Of a stretch of DNA of 64,000 nt, positions 54,358-62,493 are shown piece after piece (the first letter of the stretch is position 1; the number at the start of each line of letters is the position of its first letter). A program made the position numbers and the translations under genes. The stretch spans positions 868,001-932,000 of the forward strand of contig OY970244.1 of the NCBI GenBank assembly GCA_963715485.1. The letters are read 5' to 3'. The notes beneath the pieces were generated by a model. It worked only from the letters and a program-made list of their open reading frames with translations. It was not told the DNA's origin and did not search any database. This DNA comes from SG8-30 sp963715485. Lineage in GTDB: Bacteria; Pseudomonadota; Gammaproteobacteria; Steroidobacterales; Steroidobacteraceae.

Positions 54358-55305
54358 GTGAACAGCCTGGACCTCGACGTATTGAGAACCGCGCTGGCCT
54401 GGGTCGGGCAGGGCCGGGTAGTGACGCTTGGAACCGTGGTCGGCACCTGGGGCTCGTCGCCGCGACCGCCCGGATCGATCATGGTGCTGCGCGATGATGG
54501 CCAGGTCGCCGGGTCGGTTTCGGGCGGCTGCATCGAGGACGACCTGATCGATCGGCTGCGTAATCGTGATCCGGCGTTTTCCAGGGCCAACTTGACCGTG
54601 TATGGCGCTGAGGCCGAGGAAGGGCAGCGTTTTGGCCTGCCCTGCGGAGGTACCGTCCGGGTGGTGCTGGAGCCGCTCGACTCTGCGTCCTGGTTGCAGG
54701 AGCTGCTCGAGGCGATCGAGTCGCGTCGCGGAATCGAGCGGCGGCTCGACCTCGAGACCGGTGAGGTCACACTGGCACCGTCGGCGGCGGACGACCGGGT
54801 CGAGTTCGACGGCCGCGTGCTGCGGAGCGTGCACGGCCCGCGGCATCGGCTGCTGGTCATCGGCGCCGGGCAGCTGTCGCGCTACGTCGCGTCGATGGCG
54901 ACGATGCTCGACTACGACGTGACCGTATGCGATCCCCGGGCGGAGTATCACGAGGGCTGGCAGGCACTCGCCGGGGTCACGCTGGCGACGTCGATGCCCG
55001 ACGACCTGATCATGGCGATGCGTCCGGGCCCGCACGACGCGGTCGTGGCGCTGACCCACGACCCCAAGCTCGACGACCTGGCGCTGATGGAAGCCCTGAA
55101 GTCGCCCGTTTTCTACGTGGGCGCGCTGGGCTCGAAGCGAACCAACGCGTCCCGGCGCGAGCGGCTGCTGGAGTTCGAGGTGACGCCGGAACAGATTGCG
55201 CGACTGCGGGGCCCCATCGGGCTCGGCATCGGCGCGAAGACACCGGCCGAAATCGCGGTATCGATCGTCGCCGAGATGACCGCCCTCCGGCGCGGCGCCA
55301 CCTGA
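54358..55305 (+). CDS. XdhC/CoxI-family protein
   Basis: A 315-residue protein from a GTG start. The N-terminal XdhC domain has VTLGTVVGTWGSSPRPPGSIMVL, GSVSGGCIEDDLI (Cys-bearing loop) and RFGLPCGGTV. A C-terminal Rossmann domain follows (HRLLVIGAGQLSRYVASMA, VGALGSKRTNASRRERL, GLGIGAKTPAEIAVSI). The family binds molybdenum cofactor, aids its sulfuration and inserts it into xanthine-dehydrogenase-type enzymes. No molybdenum hydroxylase subunit is present in the window. A ~100-base gap separates it from the GMC gene. Confidence 0.93.
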   Translation: MNSLDLDVLRTALAWVGQGRVVTLGTVVGTWGSSPRPPGSIMVLRDDGQVAGSVSGGCIEDDLIDRLRNRDPAFSRANLTVYGAEAEEGQRFGLPCGGTVRVVLEPLDSASWLQELLEAIESRRGIERRLDLETGEVTLAPSAADDRVEFDGRVLRSVHGPRHRLLVIGAGQLSRYVASMATMLDYDVTVCDPRAEYHEGWQALAGVTLATSMPDDLIMAMRPGPHDAVVALTHDPKLDDLALMEALKSPVFYVGALGSKRTNASRRERLLEFEVTPEQIARLRGPIGLGIGAKTPAEIAVSIVAEMTALRRGAT

Positions 55306-55306
55306 T

Positions 55307-56962
55307 TCAGACCGGAATCTCCGCCGTGCGCAGGAACCGCGGCGGCTGGCGATGCCGCGTCGCCTGCTCGAAGGCGTAGGCCAGCGCGATCAGCCTGGGC
55401 TCGCTCCAGGCGCGGCCGATGAACGAGAGTCCCACCGGCAGGCCGAATACCTGCCCGGCGGGCACCGTGATGTGCGGATAGCCCGACACCGCCGGGAAAG
55501 TTGACGTGCCGCCCCCCGTGTAGTGATCGCCGTTGACCAGGTCGATCGGGAAGGCAGGGTCGCCGGTGGGCGCCACCAGTGCATCGAGCTTGTGCTCGTC
55601 CATCACCAGGTCTATCCCCTCGACGGTGGACAACCTCCGGCAGGTCTCGACCGCCTCCAGGTACTCTGCCGAATCGAGCGGCCCCTTTTCCTGGCAGGCG
55701 ATGAAGATCTCCTGCCCGAACCAGGGCATCTCGCGCTCGCGGTTGGCTTCGTTGAAGGCGATCAGTTGTTCCAGGTTCTGGTGCGGCGCGTCGGATCCGA
55801 GCGAGGCCAGGTAATCGTTGATCCCGGCCTTGAACTCGTACATCAGCACGGTCCACTCTGCCTTGTCGAGCTCATCGCTGCCCTTGATTTCCACCGGGTC
55901 CACCAGCACCGCGCCGAGGCGTGCCAGTTGTGCGAGCGCTTCGCTGGTCACCCGTTCCACGTGCGCGTTCTGCCCAAACATCTGGCGGACCACTCCCAGG
56001 CGCGCACCCTTCAACGCCTGCGGGTCCAGGAACTGCGTGTAGTCGCTCGATGCCTTGCCTGCACCGTGCGCCGTGGCGGGATCGCGTGGATCCACACCAG
56101 CGATCGCACCGAGCAGGGCGGCTGCATCGGCCACGGTCCGCGTCATCGGACCGGCGGTGTCCTGGCTGGCTGAAATCGGGATGATGCCGGCGCGACTGAC
56201 CAGTCCCACGGTCGGCTTGAGGCCGACCAGGCCGTTAGCCTTGGCCGGGCAGGTGATCGAGCCGTCCGTCTCGGTACCGATCGCCACTGCGCACAGGCTG
56301 GCGGCCGCAGCGGCGCCGGAGCCTGAACTCGAACCGCAGGGGCTGCGATCCAGCGCGTAAGGATTCAGGGTCTGCCGGCCACGCCCGCTCCAGCCGCTGC
56401 TCGAGCGGGTCGAGCGGAAGTTGGCCCATTCGCTCAGGTTGGTCTTGCCGAGGATCACCGCGCCGGCAACACGAAGTCGCTCCACCAGGAACGCGTCGCG
56501 CGTCGCCACCGATTCCGCCAGCGCCAGCGAGCCGGCCGAGGTGCGCATGCGGTCTGCCGTGTCGATGTTGTCCTTGATCAGCACCGGAATTCCGTGCAGC
56601 GGTCCACGCGGGCCCTTTTCGCCGCGCTCCCGGTCAAGTTCGCCGGCGATGGCCAGTGCATCGGGATTGCGCTCGATCACGGCGCCCAGCCGTGGCCCGG
56701 CCGAGTCGATTGCGTCCATGCGCGCGAAGTAATCCTCCGCCAGCTTGCGGGCCGTCAACCGGCCCGATGCCTGCGCCTGCTGCAGGTCCGTGATCGAGGC
56801 CTCGGCGTGTTCGAATTCCGGCACGTTCCAGTCTCCTGGTGCGCCAGCTGCGGCGGGTGCCGCCGCGCGACCCTCGTTTCCAAGCGCCGGGCCGCCGTAG
56901 CTGCTGACCACCGTGGCGCTGCCGGCGACGATGCCGGCATGGAGGAACTCGCGTCGTTGCAT
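55307..56962 (-). CDS. Tat-exported amidase (amidase-signature family)
   Basis: A 551-residue amidase beginning MQRREFLHAGIVAGSATVV, a twin-arginine signal with the RREFL box. The Ser-cisSer-Lys triad is visible: Lys in HGIPVLIKDNID, cis-Ser in SPCGSSSGSGAA and the nucleophile Ser in GTETDGSITCPA. Length and motifs match the large exported amidases often labelled AtzF/GatA-like. The substrate is unknown, possibly peptide or aliphatic amides. The start is the ATG at 56962; a TTG two codons earlier would only add residues ahead of the signal. It faces the XdhC gene convergently with one base between stops. Confidence 0.93.
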   Translation of the reverse strand: MQRREFLHAGIVAGSATVVSSYGGPALGNEGRAAAPAAAGAPGDWNVPEFEHAEASITDLQQAQASGRLTARKLAEDYFARMDAIDSAGPRLGAVIERNPDALAIAGELDRERGEKGPRGPLHGIPVLIKDNIDTADRMRTSAGSLALAESVATRDAFLVERLRVAGAVILGKTNLSEWANFRSTRSSSGWSGRGRQTLNPYALDRSPCGSSSGSGAAAAASLCAVAIGTETDGSITCPAKANGLVGLKPTVGLVSRAGIIPISASQDTAGPMTRTVADAAALLGAIAGVDPRDPATAHGAGKASSDYTQFLDPQALKGARLGVVRQMFGQNAHVERVTSEALAQLARLGAVLVDPVEIKGSDELDKAEWTVLMYEFKAGINDYLASLGSDAPHQNLEQLIAFNEANREREMPWFGQEIFIACQEKGPLDSAEYLEAVETCRRLSTVEGIDLVMDEHKLDALVAPTGDPAFPIDLVNGDHYTGGGTSTFPAVSGYPHITVPAGQVFGLPVGLSFIGRAWSEPRLIALAYAFEQATRHRQPPRFLRTAEIPV

Positions 56963-57043
56963 GACCAACCCCTGGAAGATTGCCGCGGCTGCGTTTCAGT
57001 CGCCCTAGGATAGCGGGGTTTTGGAGCGGCGGCAGCAGGCTGT

Positions 57044-57646
57044 TCAGCCGTTCGCTGGCGACACCAGGCGAAAGGTCAGGTTGATTCGTTCGCCCACCGG
57101 CCGCGTCGTTTTTGGCAGCGCGTGCAGCCAATGATGCTGGGTAGCGCCTTGCATCAGCAGCAGGCTGCCATGCTCCAGGTCGAGACCAAGGGTCTCGGCG
57201 CGCCGCTTGCGGCGCCGCATCCGGAAACGGCGGGTCGCGCCGAGCGACACGGAGGCTATGACCGGGTTTGCGCCCAGTTCCGGTTCGTCGTCGGCATGCC
57301 AGCCCATGCCGTCGCGGCCGTTGCGATACAGGTTCAACAGCACGCTGTTGAAGGAATGACCAGACAGGGACTCGACCCGCTCCCTGATGCGCAGCAGCGG
57401 CGGCGTCCAGGGCTGCGGGTGATGCTCGACGCCGGAGTACGCATACACGGCCCCGGCGTCGCCGTGCCAGGCGACCAGGCGCGGCACCAGTCGCCGCTGG
57501 CCGAACAGCACGATCTCCTCCTGGCGCCAGTCGACCTGTTCGCGCAGTTGCGCGAACAGGTCGTTCGCTTCTTGCGCGCCGAATGCGTCTGGAAGGTAGT
57601 GCGCTTCACCTTCGGTAAGGGCAAGCGGTTGAGGCGACACGAACAT
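57044..57646 (-). CDS. AlkB-like 2-oxoglutarate/Fe(II) dioxygenase
   Basis: A 200-residue protein of the AlkB DNA-repair family. It shows NSVLLNLYRNGRDGMGWHADDEPELG (substrate lid and the HxD iron motif), the second iron His in the ATQHHWLHALPKT segment and the 2-oxoglutarate Arg region ERINLTFR. The family removes methyl groups from alkylated bases by oxidative demethylation. It stands between an amidase and a YbjQ gene on the same strand, without an ada link nearby (ada is 54 kb away). Confidence 0.93.
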   Translation of the reverse strand: MFVSPQPLALTEGEAHYLPDAFGAQEANDLFAQLREQVDWRQEEIVLFGQRRLVPRLVAWHGDAGAVYAYSGVEHHPQPWTPPLLRIRERVESLSGHSFNSVLLNLYRNGRDGMGWHADDEPELGANPVIASVSLGATRRFRMRRRKRRAETLGLDLEHGSLLLMQGATQHHWLHALPKTTRPVGERINLTFRLVSPANG

Positions 57647-57684
57647 TGACCCAGGGGGCGAAAGCCGGGATGAAGTGGACCCGA

Positions 57685-57999
57685 TCAGTCGACCTGCACC
57701 GCGGTGCCGCTGACACTGACCATCAGCATGGTGCCGCCGACGGTCTCGTAGTCGACGTCGACGCCGATCACGGCGTTGGCGCCGAGCTTACGGGCCTGCT
57801 CGATCATCTCCTCGACGGCCATGTTGCGGGCGTCGCGCAGCACCTTTTCGTAGGCGCCGGCCCGGCCGCCGACGATGTCGCGGATGCCGGCGAACACGTC
57901 GCGGAAGATGTTGGCGCCCAGGATCGACTCGCCGGTGACGAGCCCGAGGTAGGTGGTGACCTTGCGGTCCTGCAGGGTTGCGGTAGTGGTTATCAGCAT
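57685..57999 (-). CDS. YbjQ/UPF0145 family protein
   Basis: A 104-residue protein beginning MLITTTATLQDRKVTTYLGLVTGESILGANIFRD and containing LGANAVIGVDVDYETVG, both hallmarks of YbjQ. Structures show a small pentamer-like beta/alpha fold; the function is not known, though it has been called a heavy-metal-binding-like domain. The start at 57999 lies one base after the stop of the upstream dehydrogenase gene, so the pair is co-translated. Confidence 0.93.
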   Translation of the reverse strand: MLITTTATLQDRKVTTYLGLVTGESILGANIFRDVFAGIRDIVGGRAGAYEKVLRDARNMAVEEMIEQARKLGANAVIGVDVDYETVGGTMLMVSVSGTAVQVD

Positions 58000-58000
58000 T

Positions 58001-59155
58001 TCAGTATCCTCGCGCGGGATCGACGACCGACAGCATCTTCTCGCCAGCAACATAGCGCCCGAGGTTCTCGCGCGCTATCCGCCAGCGGTCCTGGTTGCCG
58101 AGGTCGGACCTCGCGGAGACGTGCGGCGTGATGATGACGTTGGGCAGCCGCCAAAGCGGATGATCGGCCGGCAGCGGCTCGGGATCGGTGACGTCGAGTC
58201 CGGCTCCACCGACCTGGCCGGAACGCAGCGCATCGACCAGGGCGGCGGTGACGACGCTCTGCCCGCGACCTACGTTGATGAAATGAGCGCCGCGGCGCAT
58301 GGACTTGAAGAAGTCCGCGTCGAACATGCCACGGGTCGCGTCCGTCAGCGGCGTGGTGTTGACGACGAAGTCGGCCCCGGCGGCAAACCCGGCCAGCTCG
58401 TCCGGCAAGCCGACGCGCGAAACATAGTCGGGCCCCGTGCGCCCGCTGGCGCGGATTGCGGTGACATTCATGCCGAGCGCATGGGCACGCCGTGCGACTT
58501 CCAGGCCGATACCGCCGAGGCCGACGACCAGGACGGTCTTGCCCTCGATGCTCCACATGCGTTCGTCGGGCACGAGATCCCGGTCCCAGCGACCCTGCGA
58601 CTGGGCCGTGATGAATTCCGGCAGGCCGCGGCCGAGGGCCAGCATCATCGCCAGCACGTGCTCGGACATGACCGGTCCGGCGATGCGCTGCATGTTGGTC
58701 AGCAGGATGTCGCGCTCGCGCAGGGCGGGCACCGAAACGCAGCGTTCCGCGCCGGCGGAGAGAATCTGCACCCAGGCAATGCGCGCTCCAGCGGCAAGCA
58801 CGTCCTGGTTGCAGATGCCGATGATCGCATCTGCGTCTGGTGCAGCGGCGACGGCCGCCTCGACGCTGCTCACCGGGACCAGGGTGACGCCGGGCACCGC
58901 CTCCTGCATCCAGGCGATGCGTCCGGGTTCGTACTCGACTACCAGGATGCGCTCGGGCTTCTTCCAGCCGGCCCGCTCGCGGACCGGGGTCGCCGACTCG
59001 ACCAGCCCGAGCCGGTCAATGACCGCCGCAGTCTCCGGATCGGTGACCCAGTCTGACGCGCCCGCCGGCGTGGCGAGCAGGGCGGCGAGAAACAGGGTGG
59101 CTACCGCTGGAGCGAAAGGCCTGCTTCCCGCAGCAGCGGGGGTGTAGCGCGTCAT
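58001..59155 (-). CDS. D-2-hydroxyacid dehydrogenase with N-terminal signal peptide
   Basis: A 384-residue NAD-dependent D-isomer dehydrogenase: Rossmann motif TVLVVGLGGIGLEVAR, catalytic Arg in HFINVGRGQSVV, Glu in DVTDPEPLPADHP and His in IITPHVSARSDL. The first 33 residues (SRPFAPAVATLFLAALLATPAGAS) form an apparent cleavable signal peptide with an ASDW cut site, which would send an NAD enzyme to the periplasm. The ATG at 59155 is preferred over one six codons upstream. It is followed at once by ybjQ. A 28-bp palindrome lies just upstream of its start. Confidence 0.9.
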   Translation of the reverse strand: MTRYTPAAAGSRPFAPAVATLFLAALLATPAGASDWVTDPETAAVIDRLGLVESATPVRERAGWKKPERILVVEYEPGRIAWMQEAVPGVTLVPVSSVEAAVAAAPDADAIIGICNQDVLAAGARIAWVQILSAGAERCVSVPALRERDILLTNMQRIAGPVMSEHVLAMMLALGRGLPEFITAQSQGRWDRDLVPDERMWSIEGKTVLVVGLGGIGLEVARRAHALGMNVTAIRASGRTGPDYVSRVGLPDELAGFAAGADFVVNTTPLTDATRGMFDADFFKSMRRGAHFINVGRGQSVVTAALVDALRSGQVGGAGLDVTDPEPLPADHPLWRLPNVIITPHVSARSDLGNQDRWRIARENLGRYVAGEKMLSVVDPARGY

Positions 59156-59186
59156 GGTCTGCTCCCGTAGCAAAAGATGAAAAACC

Positions 59187-59250
59187 GGGGACAGTTTACT
59201 TATATGGAGTCACGCTGAAAGCCGTGACTCCATATAAGTAAACTGTCCCC
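59187..59250. repeat. 28-bp perfect inverted repeat, REP/RAYT-like palindromic unit
   Basis: Arms 59187-59214 and 59223-59250 are perfectly complementary over 28 bases with an eight-base loop. The outer ends read GGGGACAGTTTACTTAT and its complement, a type of end often seen beside REP-associated tyrosine transposases in Gammaproteobacteria. It sits between the stop at 59269 and the dehydrogenase start at 59155. It would also fold as an extremely stable RNA hairpin. Confidence 0.75.
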
Positions 59251-59268
59251 GTATTTCACCCGTATTTC

Positions 59269-61467
59269 CTACAGGAACGGTTTGGCGCGCTCCAGCAGCT
59301 CGTCCAGCCCCGCTTCCTTGGGATTCACCGGCTTGCCCGGATGAATGATGCCCAGCTGGCAACTCTCGGCGGCCTCGATCATCTGCCGGTAGGTGCCCGC
59401 CTTGAGGTCCTTGATGTAGGCCTGCTTGTTCTCGTTGTAGGCGAACATCTTGTCGTTGATCTGCGTGCATTCGTTGCAGGTCGAGCAGCGGATAGTCTCG
59501 ATGTAGGCTTCGTCCGGCGAGCGTTCGGGTTCTTCCTCGACGACTGCCGGCGCCGTAGCAGGGGCTGCCGCCGTCGCAGCCGGTTCGACCGCGGCCGGCG
59601 CCGCCGCCGCGCCCGACAGCGCCTCGATCTCCTGCCGCTTCTGCTCCTCCCACACCGCGCGTTCACGCGCCAGCAAGCGCTCGGCGTGTGAGTTGTGCAC
59701 ACCGCCGAGTTCCTGCAGGCGGTGCCAGTTCTCCAGGCAGCGCCGCCCGGCCTGGACGAGCCGGTCGTCCACGATCAGTCGCTGCAGCACGTTCTCGCTG
59801 TCGACGGCCAGGAGGTAGGGAACTGCATGATCGTCACCGGCGCCCGCCGGGCGGTGCAGCCAGTCTGCCACCGGTACCATGTGACCGTTCCAGCCATCGT
59901 GTGGCACACGGGCGAAGTGGCTGGCGTGGCGTGGGTCAGCGGCCACGAAGTCGGCCAGCGTGAACGCGACATCTTCTGAAATGCGCTGCAGTGCCCCGTC
60001 GGCGTAGTCGAACTTTGCGATCGGCCAGTCGCAGTCGGGCTGCGGGTTGTCCTCCAGCGAGAAGCGCGACGCCAGGTCCTCGCCGGCCGACGGGTCATAG
60101 GTAAAGGCCGGGAAGGCGCGGGATTGCATGGCCGAAGCGCTCACGAGATATGGCGGGATGTCGCCGCAGTGCGCGGCGGTCGCGGTGAATACCGAGAACA
60201 GCGCCGCCGAAGTCTTCGTCAAGCCGTCGCGGATGCGCCCCTGCAGCTGCAACAGGTTGGAGCTGGTCGACTGCAGCACGTAGACGTCGCCGAGGCCGAC
60301 CGCCAGCGTCGCGAGCTGCACGCTGCGCACGCCGAAGGCGAACTGGCCACGGCCGACGTTTGATTCTTCCAGGATGTCCTCGGCTTCCACCAGTACCTTG
60401 ACCGGAATGCCGGAGGAAAGCAGTTCCATCAGGTTGGCGTCACTCGACAGCGCCGGGCGCCGACGCAGTGCGACGAAGTAGTCCGGGAAGATCTCGGCGT
60501 CCTGCGGCGTCAGCGAGTGCTCGTCGTAGGCATCGAAAAACTCGTCGTGATGGGGCGGGTCGTAGCGGCCGTCTACCTCGAGCTCGGCGATCGACATGGC
60601 CTTGACCAGCTCGATCATCCGCGGCAGCCGCTCGGCGAAGGCCTGCTTCACGGCGCGGCAGGTGTCGAACTCGAAGACATGGGATTCGGCGCCAGGGCCG
60701 GGGAAGAAGCGCTGGTCCTGCAGCACCGACAAGGTCCACTCGATGCGCTTGCGGCGCGTGTCGGACAGGCGGCTGGCCGGCGAACCCAGCGCCAGCAACC
60801 GGGACATCCGGTCGAAGTCGAACAGCTGCCGCTGCTTGGTGCCCATCGCGGACTTGAGGCTCTCCGGCTTGCGGCCGGCCTCCGAGTGCACGAAGTCGGC
60901 GCGCAGGATGTCACTGAGCTTCATGGCCAGCGCGTCGATATCCCTGCGCACTCGCCGTACCTTCTCGCCCTGTACCACCTGCCAGGCGTGGCGCAACAGC
61001 TTGCCCGGCATCGCCTCGTCGCAGTCGACGACCTCGCCGTCGACGCCCATCGACAGGTTGGCGTGCAGCAGCGCATCGCGCACGGCCGGGTCACCGTCGG
61101 CAGTAAGCCTCTGGACGGACATCTTCCACATCGCCGACAGCCGGCCGGTGTTGCCAGCGGCGGCAGCGCGCCGGATGTCGCGTTCGACGTGCAGCAACCG
61201 CTTGCGCATGGCCTCGCCGGTCGGTCCGGCAGGGGCTGCGTGTCGCGCCAGGTCGCTGACCAGGTCCTTCAGCGCGCGTACGAAGGGGGCGCCGGGCGCC
61301 GGGTCGTCCACCAGGACCAGCGGAAAGTCGTAGCGCAGCCGCGTCAGGTCGCGATAGCGGGCGAGCAGCGCCGGACGCAGCCGCAGTTCGTCGATGGGGT
61401 CGAGCGGCGGGCCCGGCTTGCGGCCGGTCAGGTGGAAGGCAGTCTGGGCTTTTTGCGTCGCGTCCAT
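59269..61467 (-). CDS. Large ferredoxin-tailed partner of 2-oxoacid oxidoreductase, function unknown
   Basis: A 732-residue soluble protein. Most of it (1-~610) matches nothing I recognise, though it is well-ordered alpha/beta sequence. An Ala/Pro/Glu-rich linker (~620-650) leads to a C-terminal ferredoxin-like segment with IRCSTCNECTQIN and a later ESCQLGIIHPGKP, that is C-x2-C-x2-C...C, enough for one iron-sulfur cluster. It lies 45 bases after the KorB-like gene on the same strand, so it probably acts as an electron-transfer or scaffold subunit of that complex. The reverse-strand stop is 18 bases before the long palindrome. Confidence 0.72.
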   Translation of the reverse strand: MDATQKAQTAFHLTGRKPGPPLDPIDELRLRPALLARYRDLTRLRYDFPLVLVDDPAPGAPFVRALKDLVSDLARHAAPAGPTGEAMRKRLLHVERDIRRAAAAGNTGRLSAMWKMSVQRLTADGDPAVRDALLHANLSMGVDGEVVDCDEAMPGKLLRHAWQVVQGEKVRRVRRDIDALAMKLSDILRADFVHSEAGRKPESLKSAMGTKQRQLFDFDRMSRLLALGSPASRLSDTRRKRIEWTLSVLQDQRFFPGPGAESHVFEFDTCRAVKQAFAERLPRMIELVKAMSIAELEVDGRYDPPHHDEFFDAYDEHSLTPQDAEIFPDYFVALRRRPALSSDANLMELLSSGIPVKVLVEAEDILEESNVGRGQFAFGVRSVQLATLAVGLGDVYVLQSTSSNLLQLQGRIRDGLTKTSAALFSVFTATAAHCGDIPPYLVSASAMQSRAFPAFTYDPSAGEDLASRFSLEDNPQPDCDWPIAKFDYADGALQRISEDVAFTLADFVAADPRHASHFARVPHDGWNGHMVPVADWLHRPAGAGDDHAVPYLLAVDSENVLQRLIVDDRLVQAGRRCLENWHRLQELGGVHNSHAERLLARERAVWEEQKRQEIEALSGAAAAPAAVEPAATAAAPATAPAVVEEEPERSPDEAYIETIRCSTCNECTQINDKMFAYNENKQAYIKDLKAGTYRQMIEAAESCQLGIIHPGKPVNPKEAGLDELLERAKPFL

Positions 61468-61512
61468 GGTGGATCCGGCGTCAGGAGTGTGAATGGGCCG
61501 CGGACAGCGTCC

Positions 61513-62493
61513 TCAAGCGGCGGGTTGCTGGCCGTCAGGCCAGATGGTGAACTTGTCGAACTCGGCCTCGAGTCCGGCACGCACCATGCCTGGCCCGCGC
61601 CGCGTACCAGCGAGACGGATGTCCTCGTAGCAGGGAACCGACGGGTTGCGGTAGAGGATGCCAACCGGGATCGTCTCGGTATCGGAAGCGATCTCCCTGG
61701 CGCGGTCGATGTTGGCAGGATCGTGCTGCTCCTGGTTGCGGTACAGCTTGGCGATCGCCGGACTCGGCCGGACGCCGTCGTCGTGGGTCAGCAGCAACGA
61801 CCTCTGCGGGTCGTTCAGCCAGGGGTCGAAGGCCTTGGGCATGAACTCCGGGCAGCGCTGGATGATGCGGACGAACGAGAAACCCTTGTGGTGGAAAGCC
61901 GCCGAGATGATGTCGTAGAGCATGTCGGGGATCCAGTCCACCGCCTGGGCCACGAAGGACACATTCTGCACGCCCAGCGTAACCGTCAGCGGGTTCAGCG
62001 CATCGAGGTAGGAACCGCGCGGCGTGGTGTTGCTCTTCGTCCCGATCGGCGAGGTCGGTGAAGCCTGCTTCTTCGTCAACCCATAGATGTTGTTGTCGTG
62101 CAGCATCAGGGTCATGTTCATGTTGTAGCGGATCGCGTAGATCCAGTGCGCGGCGCCGATGCTGCAGCAGTCGCCGTCACCGGTGTTTACGAATACGTGC
62201 AGGTCGGGGCGGGCCAGCTTGATTCCCTCCGCAATGGGCAGCGCGCGGCCGTGGATGCCGTGGAACCCGTAGGTCTTCATGTAGTGCGGAAAGCGGCTGG
62301 AGCAGCCGATGCCCGAGACGAACACCGTCTTTTCCGGCCTGAGGTCCTCGTCCCGGCACAGGCGTTGCACTGCTGTCAGGATCGCGTTGTCGCCGCAGCC
62401 GGTGCACCAGCGCGGCACGCCTCCCTGGTAGTCCTCCAGCGAGTGCTGCTCCTCGAACAACCGCAGCAGGTGGCTGGTCGCGTTGCTGGTCAT
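61513..62493 (-). CDS. 2-oxoacid:ferredoxin oxidoreductase beta subunit (TPP binding)
   Basis: A 326-residue thiamine-pyrophosphate subunit of the KorB/PorB class: RWCTGCGDNAIL, FVSGIGCSSRFPHYMKTYGFHGIHGRALPIAEGIKL, then the TPP-Mg motif GDGDCCSIGAAHWIYA...NMTLMLHDNNIYGLTKKQASPTSPIGTKSNT. With the alpha subunit it makes or cleaves 2-oxoacids such as 2-oxoglutarate, with ferredoxin as electron carrier. Its ATG overlaps the alpha-subunit stop by four bases. Cysteines in the N-terminal CTGC and IGCSS are consistent with iron-sulfur binding. Confidence 0.93.
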   Translation of the reverse strand: MTSNATSHLLRLFEEQHSLEDYQGGVPRWCTGCGDNAILTAVQRLCRDEDLRPEKTVFVSGIGCSSRFPHYMKTYGFHGIHGRALPIAEGIKLARPDLHVFVNTGDGDCCSIGAAHWIYAIRYNMNMTLMLHDNNIYGLTKKQASPTSPIGTKSNTTPRGSYLDALNPLTVTLGVQNVSFVAQAVDWIPDMLYDIISAAFHHKGFSFVRIIQRCPEFMPKAFDPWLNDPQRSLLLTHDDGVRPSPAIAKLYRNQEQHDPANIDRAREIASDTETIPVGILYRNPSVPCYEDIRLAGTRRGPGMVRAGLEAEFDKFTIWPDGQQPAA

